Assembly: GCA_029262455.1 (NCBI GenBank)
Contig: JAJCZJ010000046.1
Coordinates: 32,754 to 96,753, forward strand
Origin: Deltaproteobacteria bacterium
Lineage (GTDB): Bacteria > Desulfobacterota > Binatia > HRBIN30 > CADEER01
Length of the DNA: 64,000 nt
Direction: 5' to 3'
The notes beneath the pieces were generated by a model, which was not told where the DNA came from, searched no databases, and was given only the letters and a program-made list of their open reading frames with translations. Both the position numbers and the translations under genes were made by a program. Below are positions 28,047-36,344 of the stretch, piece by piece (position 1 is the first letter of the stretch; each line of letters opens with the position of its first letter).

Positions 28047-28829
28047 ATGAAGGTTGAACGAAAGCATGTCCTCGTCACGGGCGGAGCAAGCGGTATTGGC
28101 AAGGCTCTCTGCGAGAGCTTCGCTGCGGCGAAGGCTGGTACGGTTGTCGTGGCAGACATCGACGAAGCCGGCGCAAAGAACGTCGCCGATGATATCGGCG
28201 GAGTCGCAGCCAAACTCGACGTCAGCAACGCCAAGGCCATCACTGATCTGGTCAATCGCTGCGAGAACGACAATGGTCCCATCGATCTGCTGTGCTCGAA
28301 CGCCGGCATCTTCGTCGAGGGTGGAGAGGAAGTCGTCGATGAGAATTGGCAACGGATCTGGGAGGTCAACGTCATGGCCCATGTCTGGGCTGCGCGCGCG
28401 GTCCTGCCGAGTATGCTCGCTCGAGGTGACGGGTATCTCCTCAACACCGCTTCGGCCGCCGGGCTACTCTCACAGATCGGATCGGCTCCGTACTCGGTAA
28501 CAAAGAGCGGGGCAGTGGCGTTCGCAGAATGGCTCTCGATTACCTACGGCAGCCGCGGCATCAAAGTATCCGTACTCTGCCCACAAGCTGTGCGAACCAA
28601 GATGACAGCCGGCACCGACGAAGGCGGCGTTGCGGGTGTCGACGGAATGATCGAACCCGAAGCCGTCGCGCAAGCGGTGCTCGACGGCGTCAGAGACGAG
28701 ACTTTTCTAATCCTGCCCCACCCGGAAGTGCAGAAATACCAAGAACGGAAGGTAGCCGACCGCAACCGCTGGCTGCGTGGCATGCGGCGACTGCAGGACC
28801 AATTCCTAGCGCTGTCAGGATCGTCTTAA
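28047..28829 (+). CDS. Short-chain dehydrogenase/reductase (SDR)
   Basis: A 260-residue classical SDR: the nucleotide-binding TGGASGIGKAL near the N-terminus, CSNAGI for the structural NNAG-type motif, a catalytic Ser in NTASAAGLLSQIGSA and the Tyr/Lys pair in PYSVTKSGAV. The Asp after the second beta-strand (VVADIDEAG) favours NAD(H) over NADP(H). It oxidises or reduces a hydroxyl or keto group on an unknown substrate. It starts 12 bases after the secreted protein gene, with a weak purine-rich ribosome-binding site. Confidence 0.9.
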   Translation: MKVERKHVLVTGGASGIGKALCESFAAAKAGTVVVADIDEAGAKNVADDIGGVAAKLDVSNAKAITDLVNRCENDNGPIDLLCSNAGIFVEGGEEVVDENWQRIWEVNVMAHVWAARAVLPSMLARGDGYLLNTASAAGLLSQIGSAPYSVTKSGAVAFAEWLSITYGSRGIKVSVLCPQAVRTKMTAGTDEGGVAGVDGMIEPEAVAQAVLDGVRDETFLILPHPEVQKYQERKVADRNRWLRGMRRLQDQFLALSGSS

Positions 28830-29144
28830 AGAATCGGCCAAGGGCACGACAACACCCCTCTCAGGACCCCAGCCAACCTCACCGCTCCAACGGGGGCGGC
28901 CATCGTCACCAACACACGCGCCTCGATCACACACGGGACGTCGGGCAGCCGCCATTCCGACGAACGTAGAATTTCCTTTCCTTCCGGCGCTCTGTTGCGA
29001 ATATTGCGGTCATGCTGAAACACAACCATCAAGCAGCCAGTTCCGCCGCGCCGGGGACGCCCAGAAGGCCCCGCCCCCATTGGTGAAGGTTCATCCTTCG
29101 GCGCCCGTCGGCTGATCGTCGGCAACACGCACCGGGGACGAACC
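28830..29144. other. Intergenic region without visible features
   Basis: These 315 bases lie between the SDR gene and the uncharacterised gene that follows. No gene, strong hairpin or repeat was found. Confidence 0.5.
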
Positions 29145-30107
29145 ATGAAATCCGAAGAAGTCCAAGAGATCGTTTCTTGCCTGCCACGCGGCAAGACCGT
29201 GTTTCACTATTTTCGCGACCGATACGCTGCCTTGCTGCTCGCGCGTGCATTCAAGGAGAAGGCACAACTGGGGCAGGTCAAGCGCTCGCGATTCGGACGA
29301 TTACTCTCAAAACCGATCATCGCCGATTTGCTCGGCCGCTGCGGCGACGGCCGCGTAACACCGGATCTCTTCAACACCGCTTGGGCGCAACCCGCCGAAC
29401 CATACCTATTGGGGCTGACTTCATGGGGGATCGACGGCAAACGCCTGACCCGCGCCAACTATCATCAGACTTCGAGGCCGGGCGTAAACCTCGTCTTGCA
29501 ACTCAACTTCAGCTCGCACCACGAGCGACCTTCATCCGGCTGGATCGGTAAGGCCGACCCGACACATCCGTTCGTCCTCAAGGATCATCCGGTCGCTTGC
29601 CCCGACCGAAACACCCTCGCCTGGGCGCGCCTCGATATCGATCTCGCAAGCGGCGAGGCGTTGATCGAAGAAATCCAAAGTGACTGGGTGCGAGAGGTCC
29701 ACAATCTAATTCGCACGCTGCGCTGTTTGCCATCGGACCAAGTCCGGCGCCGATTCCTAACCAACTGCTACGCCCCGATCGGCTTGAAGGGAATCCGCGA
29801 GTACGCAGCGCATGTATTACCGTTTCACGCGCGCCACTGGGCGGAGGCGATGCTCAGTGCTGCAATTTGGTTTCTCCACGACGAGATCGGAGTGCGACGG
29901 ATCTACTACCACACGTTCGATGGAGGCAACCGACTCAAGGGGTTGTCCGACTGTCCACCGCCGCGATCACTGTATACAGACCTACCGCGACGCTTTTGCT
30001 TTGACCGCACAACCGAGCCGCCACGACTGCTCGACCAATGCACGGATTCGCGCGTAAGGAGTGCGGTGCGAAGCGGTGAAATCGAATTCCACCGAATAAA
30101 TCTCTGA
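29145..30107 (+). CDS. Conserved hypothetical protein with EEIQSDW motif
   Basis: A 320-residue soluble protein that I do not recognise by name. Residues 150-190 contain TLAWARLDIDLASGEALIEE followed by IQSDWVRE, and residues 240-290 hold IWFLHDEIGVRRIYYHTFDG and PPPRSLYTDLPRRFCFD. The acidic EExQSDW run and the late His/Asp-containing strand look like active-site material, which suggests an enzyme, but no family fold could be assigned. It has no signal peptide. It stands alone between an SDR gene and a convergent parvulin gene. Confidence 0.65.
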   Translation: MKSEEVQEIVSCLPRGKTVFHYFRDRYAALLLARAFKEKAQLGQVKRSRFGRLLSKPIIADLLGRCGDGRVTPDLFNTAWAQPAEPYLLGLTSWGIDGKRLTRANYHQTSRPGVNLVLQLNFSSHHERPSSGWIGKADPTHPFVLKDHPVACPDRNTLAWARLDIDLASGEALIEEIQSDWVREVHNLIRTLRCLPSDQVRRRFLTNCYAPIGLKGIREYAAHVLPFHARHWAEAMLSAAIWFLHDEIGVRRIYYHTFDGGNRLKGLSDCPPPRSLYTDLPRRFCFDRTTEPPRLLDQCTDSRVRSAVRSGEIEFHRINL

Positions 30108-30117
30108 GAATCAGCAG

Positions 30118-30153
30118 CGCCGCTCGCACTTTCCTGCGAAAGGGCGAGCGGCG
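30118..30153. terminator. Long perfect hairpin between convergent genes
   Basis: cgccgctcgc (30118-30127) pairs with gcgagcggcg (30144-30153), and inside it ctttc (30129-30133) pairs with gaaag (30138-30142) around a ctgc loop, giving 15 base pairs with one mismatch. It sits 10 bases after the stop of the + gene and 8 bases before the stop of the convergent parvulin gene, the position of a bidirectional terminator. Neither side has a proper T-run. Confidence 0.7.
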
Positions 30154-30161
30154 TCCACGGC

Positions 30162-30443
30162 CTACTCCGTGCGCGCGGTCACCTCGATGAGGTGGTAACC
30201 GAACTGCGTCTTGACCGGCCCCTGCAAGGTTCCTACGTCGGCGCTGAAGACGACTTCGTCGAACTCCTTGACCATCTGGCCCCGGGAGAAGTGACCGAGA
30301 TCGCCACCCTCCTTGCCCGACGGGCACTCCGAGTGTTCTTTCGCGAGGGCTGCAAAGTCAGCCCCTTCGTCGATCTGTGTCTTGAGTCCCTGACAGAATC
30401 CTTCGGATTTTACGAGAATGTGTCGTGCGGATGCTTTTGGCAT
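30162..30443 (-). CDS. ppiC: Parvulin-type peptidyl-prolyl isomerase
   Basis: A 93-residue single-domain parvulin, the same length as stand-alone cytoplasmic PpiC. Hallmarks in order are [65 protein letters not shown] and YHLIEV. These include the active-site His, the Cys in HSECPSG and the closing His. It accelerates prolyl bond isomerisation during folding. There is no signal peptide. An AAGGAGG ribosome-binding site fixes the start. Confidence 0.93.
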   Translation of the reverse strand: MPKASARHILVKSEGFCQGLKTQIDEGADFAALAKEHSECPSGKEGGDLGHFSRGQMVKEFDEVVFSADVGTLQGPVKTQFGYHLIEVTARTE

Positions 30444-30554
30444 TTTGGTCCTCCTTAAACTCAGCTGTAGCCCAAGCCCTAAGACTAGTCACCACCCTTT
30501 GCGGGCAGCTTTCCGGCCCTACTTTTACACGCCGGTTTCGCAAACAAACTCAAT

Positions 30555-32429
30555 CTACGGCGCATACCAAATCGGAGACGTGTAAGCGCGCTCCTGGATA
30601 AACCACGGCACGCCTGTCGCGGTCGGATCGAGCCCAAGCGCGATCGCGTCGAGTGTCGAATGGCGCGGCGTCGGGATCTGCAAGACACGCACGTAGTAGA
30701 AGGACGCCGCCGAAGAGTCGAAGTCCGCATCCTCCCACACGACGTCGAGCTGTGCGGCGCCGATATCGTTAGTGTAGGTTCCGGCCGCCGCATCGACGGT
30801 GTTGCCAACATCCGGTAACGAGCCGTCAGCGGCCAACCGGCGGTCGCCGGCCCACGCTGCGTTGTAGATTCGTTCGCGCGGCTGTCCGCTGCGATCGATC
30901 CAGCCCTTGACGATCTGCACCCGGTCGAGGTTGGCGCCCACCGGGTCCTTGAGGACTCGCACGACCAGACGCGGGGCCTTGCCAGTCCCGCCGCCCCCGA
31001 GGACACCGCTCACGAGGACCCCGCCCATGGGGACACCGCGTCCCGCCAAATCCGCGATCGATGCATTGTCAGCATCCTGATCGGCATAGTCCCAACCGGC
31101 GAACACACGAACGACCAACCTAGGTCCTGTCGTGGCATAGACCTCTTTGCGGCGAAACGCGTCGAGAATTGCATCCCTCGAGTTTTCTTCGCTCCAAACC
31201 CCCGCGAGCCCCGACGCTGCCATCGACCAGCCAGTTGGGCCAGGGCCCGTGCGCCAGCCCGTCTGCTTGTTCTCGGGAACCGAGTCACGCGCGAGCTTGC
31301 CCCAAAAGTTCGGCTCCTCCGCCGACGCCATCCCCGTGTGCGAGTCCGTGGCGCCGATCAGTCCAAAGCGGTACGGATTGAAGCCAATCCGCTCCTCGAT
31401 CGTAAGCCCACGCTGCAATGCACTTCGAATGTAGTCGCCAACGTTCGCTTTGTACGGTGGCGCGTTGCGCTGAATGTAGTGCGGATAGGTCTCGAAGTCG
31501 GCGAACGGGTCGTTTGGCGACAGATCCGGATGGGTCTCCGAGTCACCCTTGATCTGCGTGATCTCAGCTACGGGCTCCCAGCGCAGACGCAAGCGCGCGT
31601 ACTCTTCGGTCATCGCTACACCGCGCAATGACTTATCGTCGAACATATACCCTTTAGAAATGTTCGAGTTGTGGGGGATCGCGACAAACTCTGCGCCCGT
31701 CTCTTTCGAAGTTTTCTCGAGCCATCCCCAGAGATCCTCCGGATAGGCGCTGTCGATCGAGCTCCACGGCCGAAAGGTTGCCGCCACGGACGCATCGGCA
31801 CTGGTAAACACCACGCGGTGAAGATTCGCGCCTGCAGGGATCGAGCTCCACTCCCAGCCGATCAGCGTCGTGAACACGCCCGGTTCGTTGTGCTCATCAG
31901 CGATGGCGATCGCCTCTTCCCAGATGGTTCGAGACATCAAGTCCGCGTTCGGGATCGAGACATCGGACTCCCGCGCAGCCGCGGCCGCGACATCGTTGTC
32001 GTCCGGTAGAAAAGAGGTGAACGCGCTCATCCCCTCATCATCCTTGATGACACCCCGCACCCAACGCTCGGTCATCCAAGCGGAGAAGCGCTTGGTAATC
32101 CCCAGACCATCGCGCGGAATCCCTCGGTCATTGATAAACCGCATCACACCGAGAAGTTCGGCATGATCGGCGACCACCAAAAAATCCAAGGGCGTATCGA
32201 TCTGCACACGAGCCCGATGAAAAGGGTGCACGACAGGCAGTCCCTTGGCATAGCGATAGGCCGTCGCCGGGTCGGCACTCATGTTGCGATTGAGGAACGC
32301 ATCGAACGAGTTACTCGAGTGCAGGTGCGTATCTCCCCAAAGGAGGGTCTTCTCACCGGCTTGCGCCGCGGGCACCGCCAGCAACATTGGGAGGAGACAA
32401 CCAGTAACGAATCGATGCATTCGGAGCAC
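30555..32429 (-). CDS. DUF3604 family protein, copy A
   Basis: A 624-residue secreted DUF3604 protein. The signal peptide ends AVPAAQAGEK. The domain opens with LLWGDTHLHSSNSFDAFLNR, a PHP-like HxH metal motif, followed by PLDFLVVADHAELLGV, a VAIPHNSNISKGYMF loop and GLIGATDSHTGMA. It ends with the family signature IQERAYTSPIWYAP. The fold predicts a metal-dependent hydrolase or phosphoesterase with an unknown substrate, probably periplasmic. The start is a GTG at 32429, seven bases after a ribosome-binding site aaagga; an ATG nine bases later is the alternative. A paralogue lies at 36345-38381. Confidence 0.88.
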   Translation of the reverse strand: MLRMHRFVTGCLLPMLLAVPAAQAGEKTLLWGDTHLHSSNSFDAFLNRNMSADPATAYRYAKGLPVVHPFHRARVQIDTPLDFLVVADHAELLGVMRFINDRGIPRDGLGITKRFSAWMTERWVRGVIKDDEGMSAFTSFLPDDNDVAAAAARESDVSIPNADLMSRTIWEEAIAIADEHNEPGVFTTLIGWEWSSIPAGANLHRVVFTSADASVAATFRPWSSIDSAYPEDLWGWLEKTSKETGAEFVAIPHNSNISKGYMFDDKSLRGVAMTEEYARLRLRWEPVAEITQIKGDSETHPDLSPNDPFADFETYPHYIQRNAPPYKANVGDYIRSALQRGLTIEERIGFNPYRFGLIGATDSHTGMASAEEPNFWGKLARDSVPENKQTGWRTGPGPTGWSMAASGLAGVWSEENSRDAILDAFRRKEVYATTGPRLVVRVFAGWDYADQDADNASIADLAGRGVPMGGVLVSGVLGGGGTGKAPRLVVRVLKDPVGANLDRVQIVKGWIDRSGQPRERIYNAAWAGDRRLAADGSLPDVGNTVDAAAGTYTNDIGAAQLDVVWEDADFDSSAASFYYVRVLQIPTPRHSTLDAIALGLDPTATGVPWFIQERAYTSPIWYAP

Positions 32430-32456
32430 GAGAATTCCTTTCGCCAGTCAGAGCAC

Positions 32457-34181
32457 CTACGGCGATGCCAGAGGATGAACGACACCGTCGAGCACCGTCG
32501 CGAAAATTTCGATGTCACGCAACGTCTCAGGTGCGACGGCGTACGGATCCTGCCCCAACACGGTGAAATCGGCGCGCTTGCCGACCTCGATCGAGCCGAT
32601 CTCGCCCTCCATCCCGACACTCGCCGCGGCTTCCAGAGTCACGGCACGCAAGGCGAGATCCAAACCCAAGCGCTGATCTCGCCCCCACACCTCGCCATCG
32701 CTGCCAATGCGATTGACCGCGGCCCAAACGAGGGTCAGGGGTTCGGCGGGTGCCATGAGATAGTCCGAGTGGAACGAAATCGGGACACCGGCACGCGCAA
32801 GTCCACCGAGAGGTGAGATGTTCGACGCCCGCTCGGGACCCAGACCGTGCTCGGAATAGACCGGCGCAAGCTCGTGCACATAGTAGGAGTTGTTCGACAC
32901 AGCGATGCCTAGATCCTTGACCCGCTGGTGCTGGTCGTCACGCGCATAGCCGTAATGTTCGAGCACGACCCGCCGGTCCGACCCGGGATCAGATCGACGC
33001 TGCAACTCGACTTGGTCGAGGACTACGTCGAGCCCGGCATCGCCATTGACGTGAACATGCAAGTCCCAACCACTCTCCCAGAAGACGTCGAGTACCGACT
33101 TCTGCTCATCTGGAGTCATCAACCACTCACCGTGGTGTCCGTCGAGATACGGTTCCGACATCTGCATCAACAGACTGTAGATTGCGCCATCGGCGAAGTA
33201 CTTGGCGTGTTTAACGATGCGTACCCGCTCCGACGACCAATCGAGCAAGCCAGCCGCCTCGGCCTGCGCCGCATCGGCGTTACCGCTCTCGAAAAAGTAG
33301 TACATCGCATTCGGCACCAACACGAAACGATAGGGTGCACCTTCCCACCACATCATGAAGCGCAGCACTGCCAGCTCAGCAGCGGCGCTCACTTGCGGAA
33401 ATCCCTGCTCGGCAACGGTCGTCAGGCCGCCGCGATGCAGCATCGTATTCATTTTGCTGAGGCCGCTGAGAATCCGTGTCGGGCTACTCAAGATCCGCAT
33501 CATCGGCTGCCCGAGATCGACGGCACCACGCTCCCACAGACGCCCGGCCTGCCAATCCGCTTGCGGATGCGCGTCCATCGCCTTGCGGTTCAAACCAAGC
33601 TCCTCGAGCGCAGCAGAATTGAAGTACATCTCGTGAACCGACCGTTGCCACACAAAGATCGGGCGGTTGTTCGCGATGGCGTCGAGGTCCGCCTTCGACA
33701 GAGCTCCGTGGTAAGGCGCGTGATAGCCCCAGACCATCAGCCAATCCGCTGAACCGTGTTCGTCGTGAAGTTCGCGTAGACGCCGAAGAAAACCTTCGCG
33801 CCCACGCACCGCCCGTGTGCGCCCAGACGGTGTCGACCACTCAACGGCCGATACGATATCGACAGACAACAACGTCGCCGCCAACATTGGATGAATGTGC
33901 GGATCGACGAACCCCGCGATCAACACCTTGCCCGCGAACGACGAATCTAGCTCGAAGCGCCGATCACCCAGCGCTTCTTCCACTTCCTGTAGCGAACCAA
34001 CAGCAACGATCCGACCGGCTTCGACAGCTACGGCCGCGGCTACCGGCCGATCCTCATCAATCGTAATGATCTTAGCAGCCAGGAAGACTCTAAGACCCGC
34101 ACTGCCAGGGGTCCGCGGCCAGCAAACCCCAGCGAGCAGTACGAGAAATAGAACCGCCAACGCTACGATCGCTCTACGCAC
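32457..34181 (-). CDS. Amidohydrolase family protein (YtcJ-like)
   Basis: A 574-residue member of the amidohydrolase-3 family. An N-terminal hydrophobic segment (AIVALAVLFLVLLAGV) suggests export or membrane anchoring. The metal-dependent barrel shows the HxH of GFVDPHIHPMLAATLLS, the HVNGDAGLDVVLD loop with its His, the late Asp-containing SFHSDYLMAP and the barrel-closing IEVGKRADFTVL. Family members hydrolyse amides or exocyclic groups; the substrate is unknown. The GTG at 34181 is preferred since a GAGG ribosome-binding site lies about nine bases upstream, whereas the TTG upstream would overlap that site. It shares the minus-strand run with DUF3604 copy A (27-base gap). Confidence 0.83.
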   Translation of the reverse strand: MRRAIVALAVLFLVLLAGVCWPRTPGSAGLRVFLAAKIITIDEDRPVAAAVAVEAGRIVAVGSLQEVEEALGDRRFELDSSFAGKVLIAGFVDPHIHPMLAATLLSVDIVSAVEWSTPSGRTRAVRGREGFLRRLRELHDEHGSADWLMVWGYHAPYHGALSKADLDAIANNRPIFVWQRSVHEMYFNSAALEELGLNRKAMDAHPQADWQAGRLWERGAVDLGQPMMRILSSPTRILSGLSKMNTMLHRGGLTTVAEQGFPQVSAAAELAVLRFMMWWEGAPYRFVLVPNAMYYFFESGNADAAQAEAAGLLDWSSERVRIVKHAKYFADGAIYSLLMQMSEPYLDGHHGEWLMTPDEQKSVLDVFWESGWDLHVHVNGDAGLDVVLDQVELQRRSDPGSDRRVVLEHYGYARDDQHQRVKDLGIAVSNNSYYVHELAPVYSEHGLGPERASNISPLGGLARAGVPISFHSDYLMAPAEPLTLVWAAVNRIGSDGEVWGRDQRLGLDLALRAVTLEAAASVGMEGEIGSIEVGKRADFTVLGQDPYAVAPETLRDIEIFATVLDGVVHPLASP

Positions 34182-34205
34182 AGACCGCAACCTCGAGAAG
34201 GAAAC

Positions 34206-36206
34206 CTACTTTGCTTTGAAGAAATCCAACTCCTGTTTCTTGATGTCGGAAACCGTGACCTCGTAGCACTCAGGGCCCCCTATCAACTGCACCGTCGCAC
34301 TGGTGGCGGCTTGCAAGCCCAACGCGATACCGAGCGGCAAATTGTTCTGCCCCTTGCTCGCGTTGTTCGCGCCCTTGGCGAGAATCACCGTCTTACCTGA
34401 GTCTCCGCCCTTCATCTTCAGGATCTTGATGCCGTCGGAAGTCGTGTCCTTGTCCTTGTAGGTAAATCCCTTCCCATCCGGCGGATCCTTGCCGATACTC
34501 TTCCAGCAATCCTTGCCGGCACACGTTTCACCAGCCTGATCGACGTCGAAGCGACCGGCGAGAGCGCCCGCACTGTCGTAGACGCACACGCCGTAGGCCG
34601 TGCCACCAGGCAGCAACGGATCGCCGAGGTCGGCCTGCGTGATCGCTGGTCCCTTGACCATCTTCACCAGGAACTTTTCCTTGCCCGGGACGTTCTCCTT
34701 CACCAGCAACAGCGCCTTGGCCCATGTGCCATCACAACCGGTCGCAGGCTCCGCGGCGTTCGCACAACCGGCAAGTGCGTCGCAGGAGTCCTGCGTGCAA
34801 AGATCTCCGTCGTCACAATCCAAGACGACGCCGGAATCGCAGGTCCCGGATCCGTCACAGGTTTCGTCACCGTTGCAGACGTCGCCGTCGGCGCAGGCTG
34901 CACCCGGAGCATCGAACGTGCACGCGGACGAGCAACAGTCCCCGTCCGCCGTATTCGAATCGTCGCACTCCTCGTTGACGTGAACCGTGCCATCGCCGCA
35001 CAGCTGTTCGAACGCGCCAATGTCGCAAGCCGCTTGGCGAGGGAGTCCGCGCTGATCGAAGGCCGTACATCCAGCTGGATTGGCCGTATCCACTGCGGCA
35101 CTGGTCGCCAACAACGCGTGCGTTTCCGTCGGACCGAAGTTGTCCGCCAACGGCAGGAGAACCGTCGAGATGTCCGACGTCGTGAGATCGCTCGCCCCGA
35201 CCGGACACCCGGTCGAAGAGCCGAGCAAGTTGAAGTCGTCGGTGACGTACTGACCGCCGGAACCGGTCAGCGAGCAGTCGGCGTCAGACGGCGCCGTGTT
35301 GCCGGCGACGATACTGTTGTGCAGGACGACGTCATCACCTCCGCCACAACACGACAAACCGGCCGAGATCCCGCCGCCGCTGTTGGTCGCCGTATTGTTC
35401 GTGACCGTCGTGTGAATCAGGGTAAGCAAACCGCCGCCAGTGCGGATTCCGCCACCAAAGTTCGTGGCCACGTTTCCACTCACCGTGCAATCCGTGAGCG
35501 TAATCGGCACCGAAAGCGAAGAGTTGTTGATGGCACCGCCCACTGCACCCGAGTTGTTGGTAAGGGTACTGCCAAAAATATTGATCGGCGCGCCACCGCT
35601 CGCCGACACGATGCCGGTCGCTGTACTGCCACTAATCGTCGAGTCGGTAATCGTCGCCATGCCGGACTGTACGCGAATCCCCTCACCCAAATTGTCGGTG
35701 ATAGCGCAGCGCGTGATCACGAGAGTTCCGGAACTGTTGATCCCGCCGCCGGAAGAAGACGTGCCGTCGTTGTCGCGAACGACTGAGTCGACAATGGTCA
35801 AGTTTCCGAAGCTAACGATACCCGCACCGCTCAAGCTCGGCCCCCCGCCAGTGATCGTCAGCCCGGACATCATCAAGTTCACCGCCGTGTTGACGCGTAT
35901 GACGCGGCTCTGAAGGTTGGCATCGATTGCCAGCAAGTCAGCGCCAGGCCCGGTGATGGTCAGGTCCTTGCCTACGAAGAGCTCACTCCCGCCGAGTACA
36001 ATCGACAGCCCGTTGAGACTCGCGTCAAATTGGATCTCGTCCCCGGCCAACGAATCAGCCAGAGCCTCACGCAACGACAAGACCCCGTCGCCTGCGTTGA
36101 CGACATCGAGATTGGTATCAACGGTCAGGATCGCTGCCAACGCCGACAGCGGTCCAAGAGCAATGAATACGGACGCCGCGACGACAGCCCTGCGAAAATA
36201 AAGCAT
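34206..36206 (-). CDS. Secreted beta-helix protein with CSLREA-type start and Cys-rich repeats
   Basis: A 666-residue exported protein. Its signal peptide is followed by LTVDTNLDVVNAGDGVLSLR and EALADSLAGDEIQFDA, the CSLREA-like motif of surface parallel beta-helix proteins. A Gly/Thr/Asn-rich region at about residues 60-390 forms the helix coils (GAINNSSLSVPITLTDCTVS, GGGISSG-type turns). A Cys-rich stretch at about 425-500 (CGDGTVHVNEECDDSNTADG) is of the DUF4215/myxococcal Cys-repeat type, and a compact C-terminal domain ends near SDIKKQELDFFKAK. It is likely a surface adhesin or polysaccharide-binding protein. The start has a GGGAGGAA ribosome-binding site. It is divergent from DUF3604 copy B. 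Confidence 0.82.
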   Translation of the reverse strand: MLYFRRAVVAASVFIALGPLSALAAILTVDTNLDVVNAGDGVLSLREALADSLAGDEIQFDASLNGLSIVLGGSELFVGKDLTITGPGADLLAIDANLQSRVIRVNTAVNLMMSGLTITGGGPSLSGAGIVSFGNLTIVDSVVRDNDGTSSSGGGINSSGTLVITRCAITDNLGEGIRVQSGMATITDSTISGSTATGIVSASGGAPINIFGSTLTNNSGAVGGAINNSSLSVPITLTDCTVSGNVATNFGGGIRTGGGLLTLIHTTVTNNTATNSGGGISAGLSCCGGGDDVVLHNSIVAGNTAPSDADCSLTGSGGQYVTDDFNLLGSSTGCPVGASDLTTSDISTVLLPLADNFGPTETHALLATSAAVDTANPAGCTAFDQRGLPRQAACDIGAFEQLCGDGTVHVNEECDDSNTADGDCCSSACTFDAPGAACADGDVCNGDETCDGSGTCDSGVVLDCDDGDLCTQDSCDALAGCANAAEPATGCDGTWAKALLLVKENVPGKEKFLVKMVKGPAITQADLGDPLLPGGTAYGVCVYDSAGALAGRFDVDQAGETCAGKDCWKSIGKDPPDGKGFTYKDKDTTSDGIKILKMKGGDSGKTVILAKGANNASKGQNNLPLGIALGLQAATSATVQLIGGPECYEVTVSDIKKQELDFFKAK

Positions 36207-36344
36207 AAAGGTGTTCCTCCCGGACCCACCCTTAGTCGCGCTCGCCAGTCGGTCAACCCATCCCCCGCCGTTCGATTCGCGTTTCGAACAGCTCCTCGAC
36301 ACCGACGGCCCCCTGCGCGAGTTCCGCGTTGCCTGATTCTGTGT

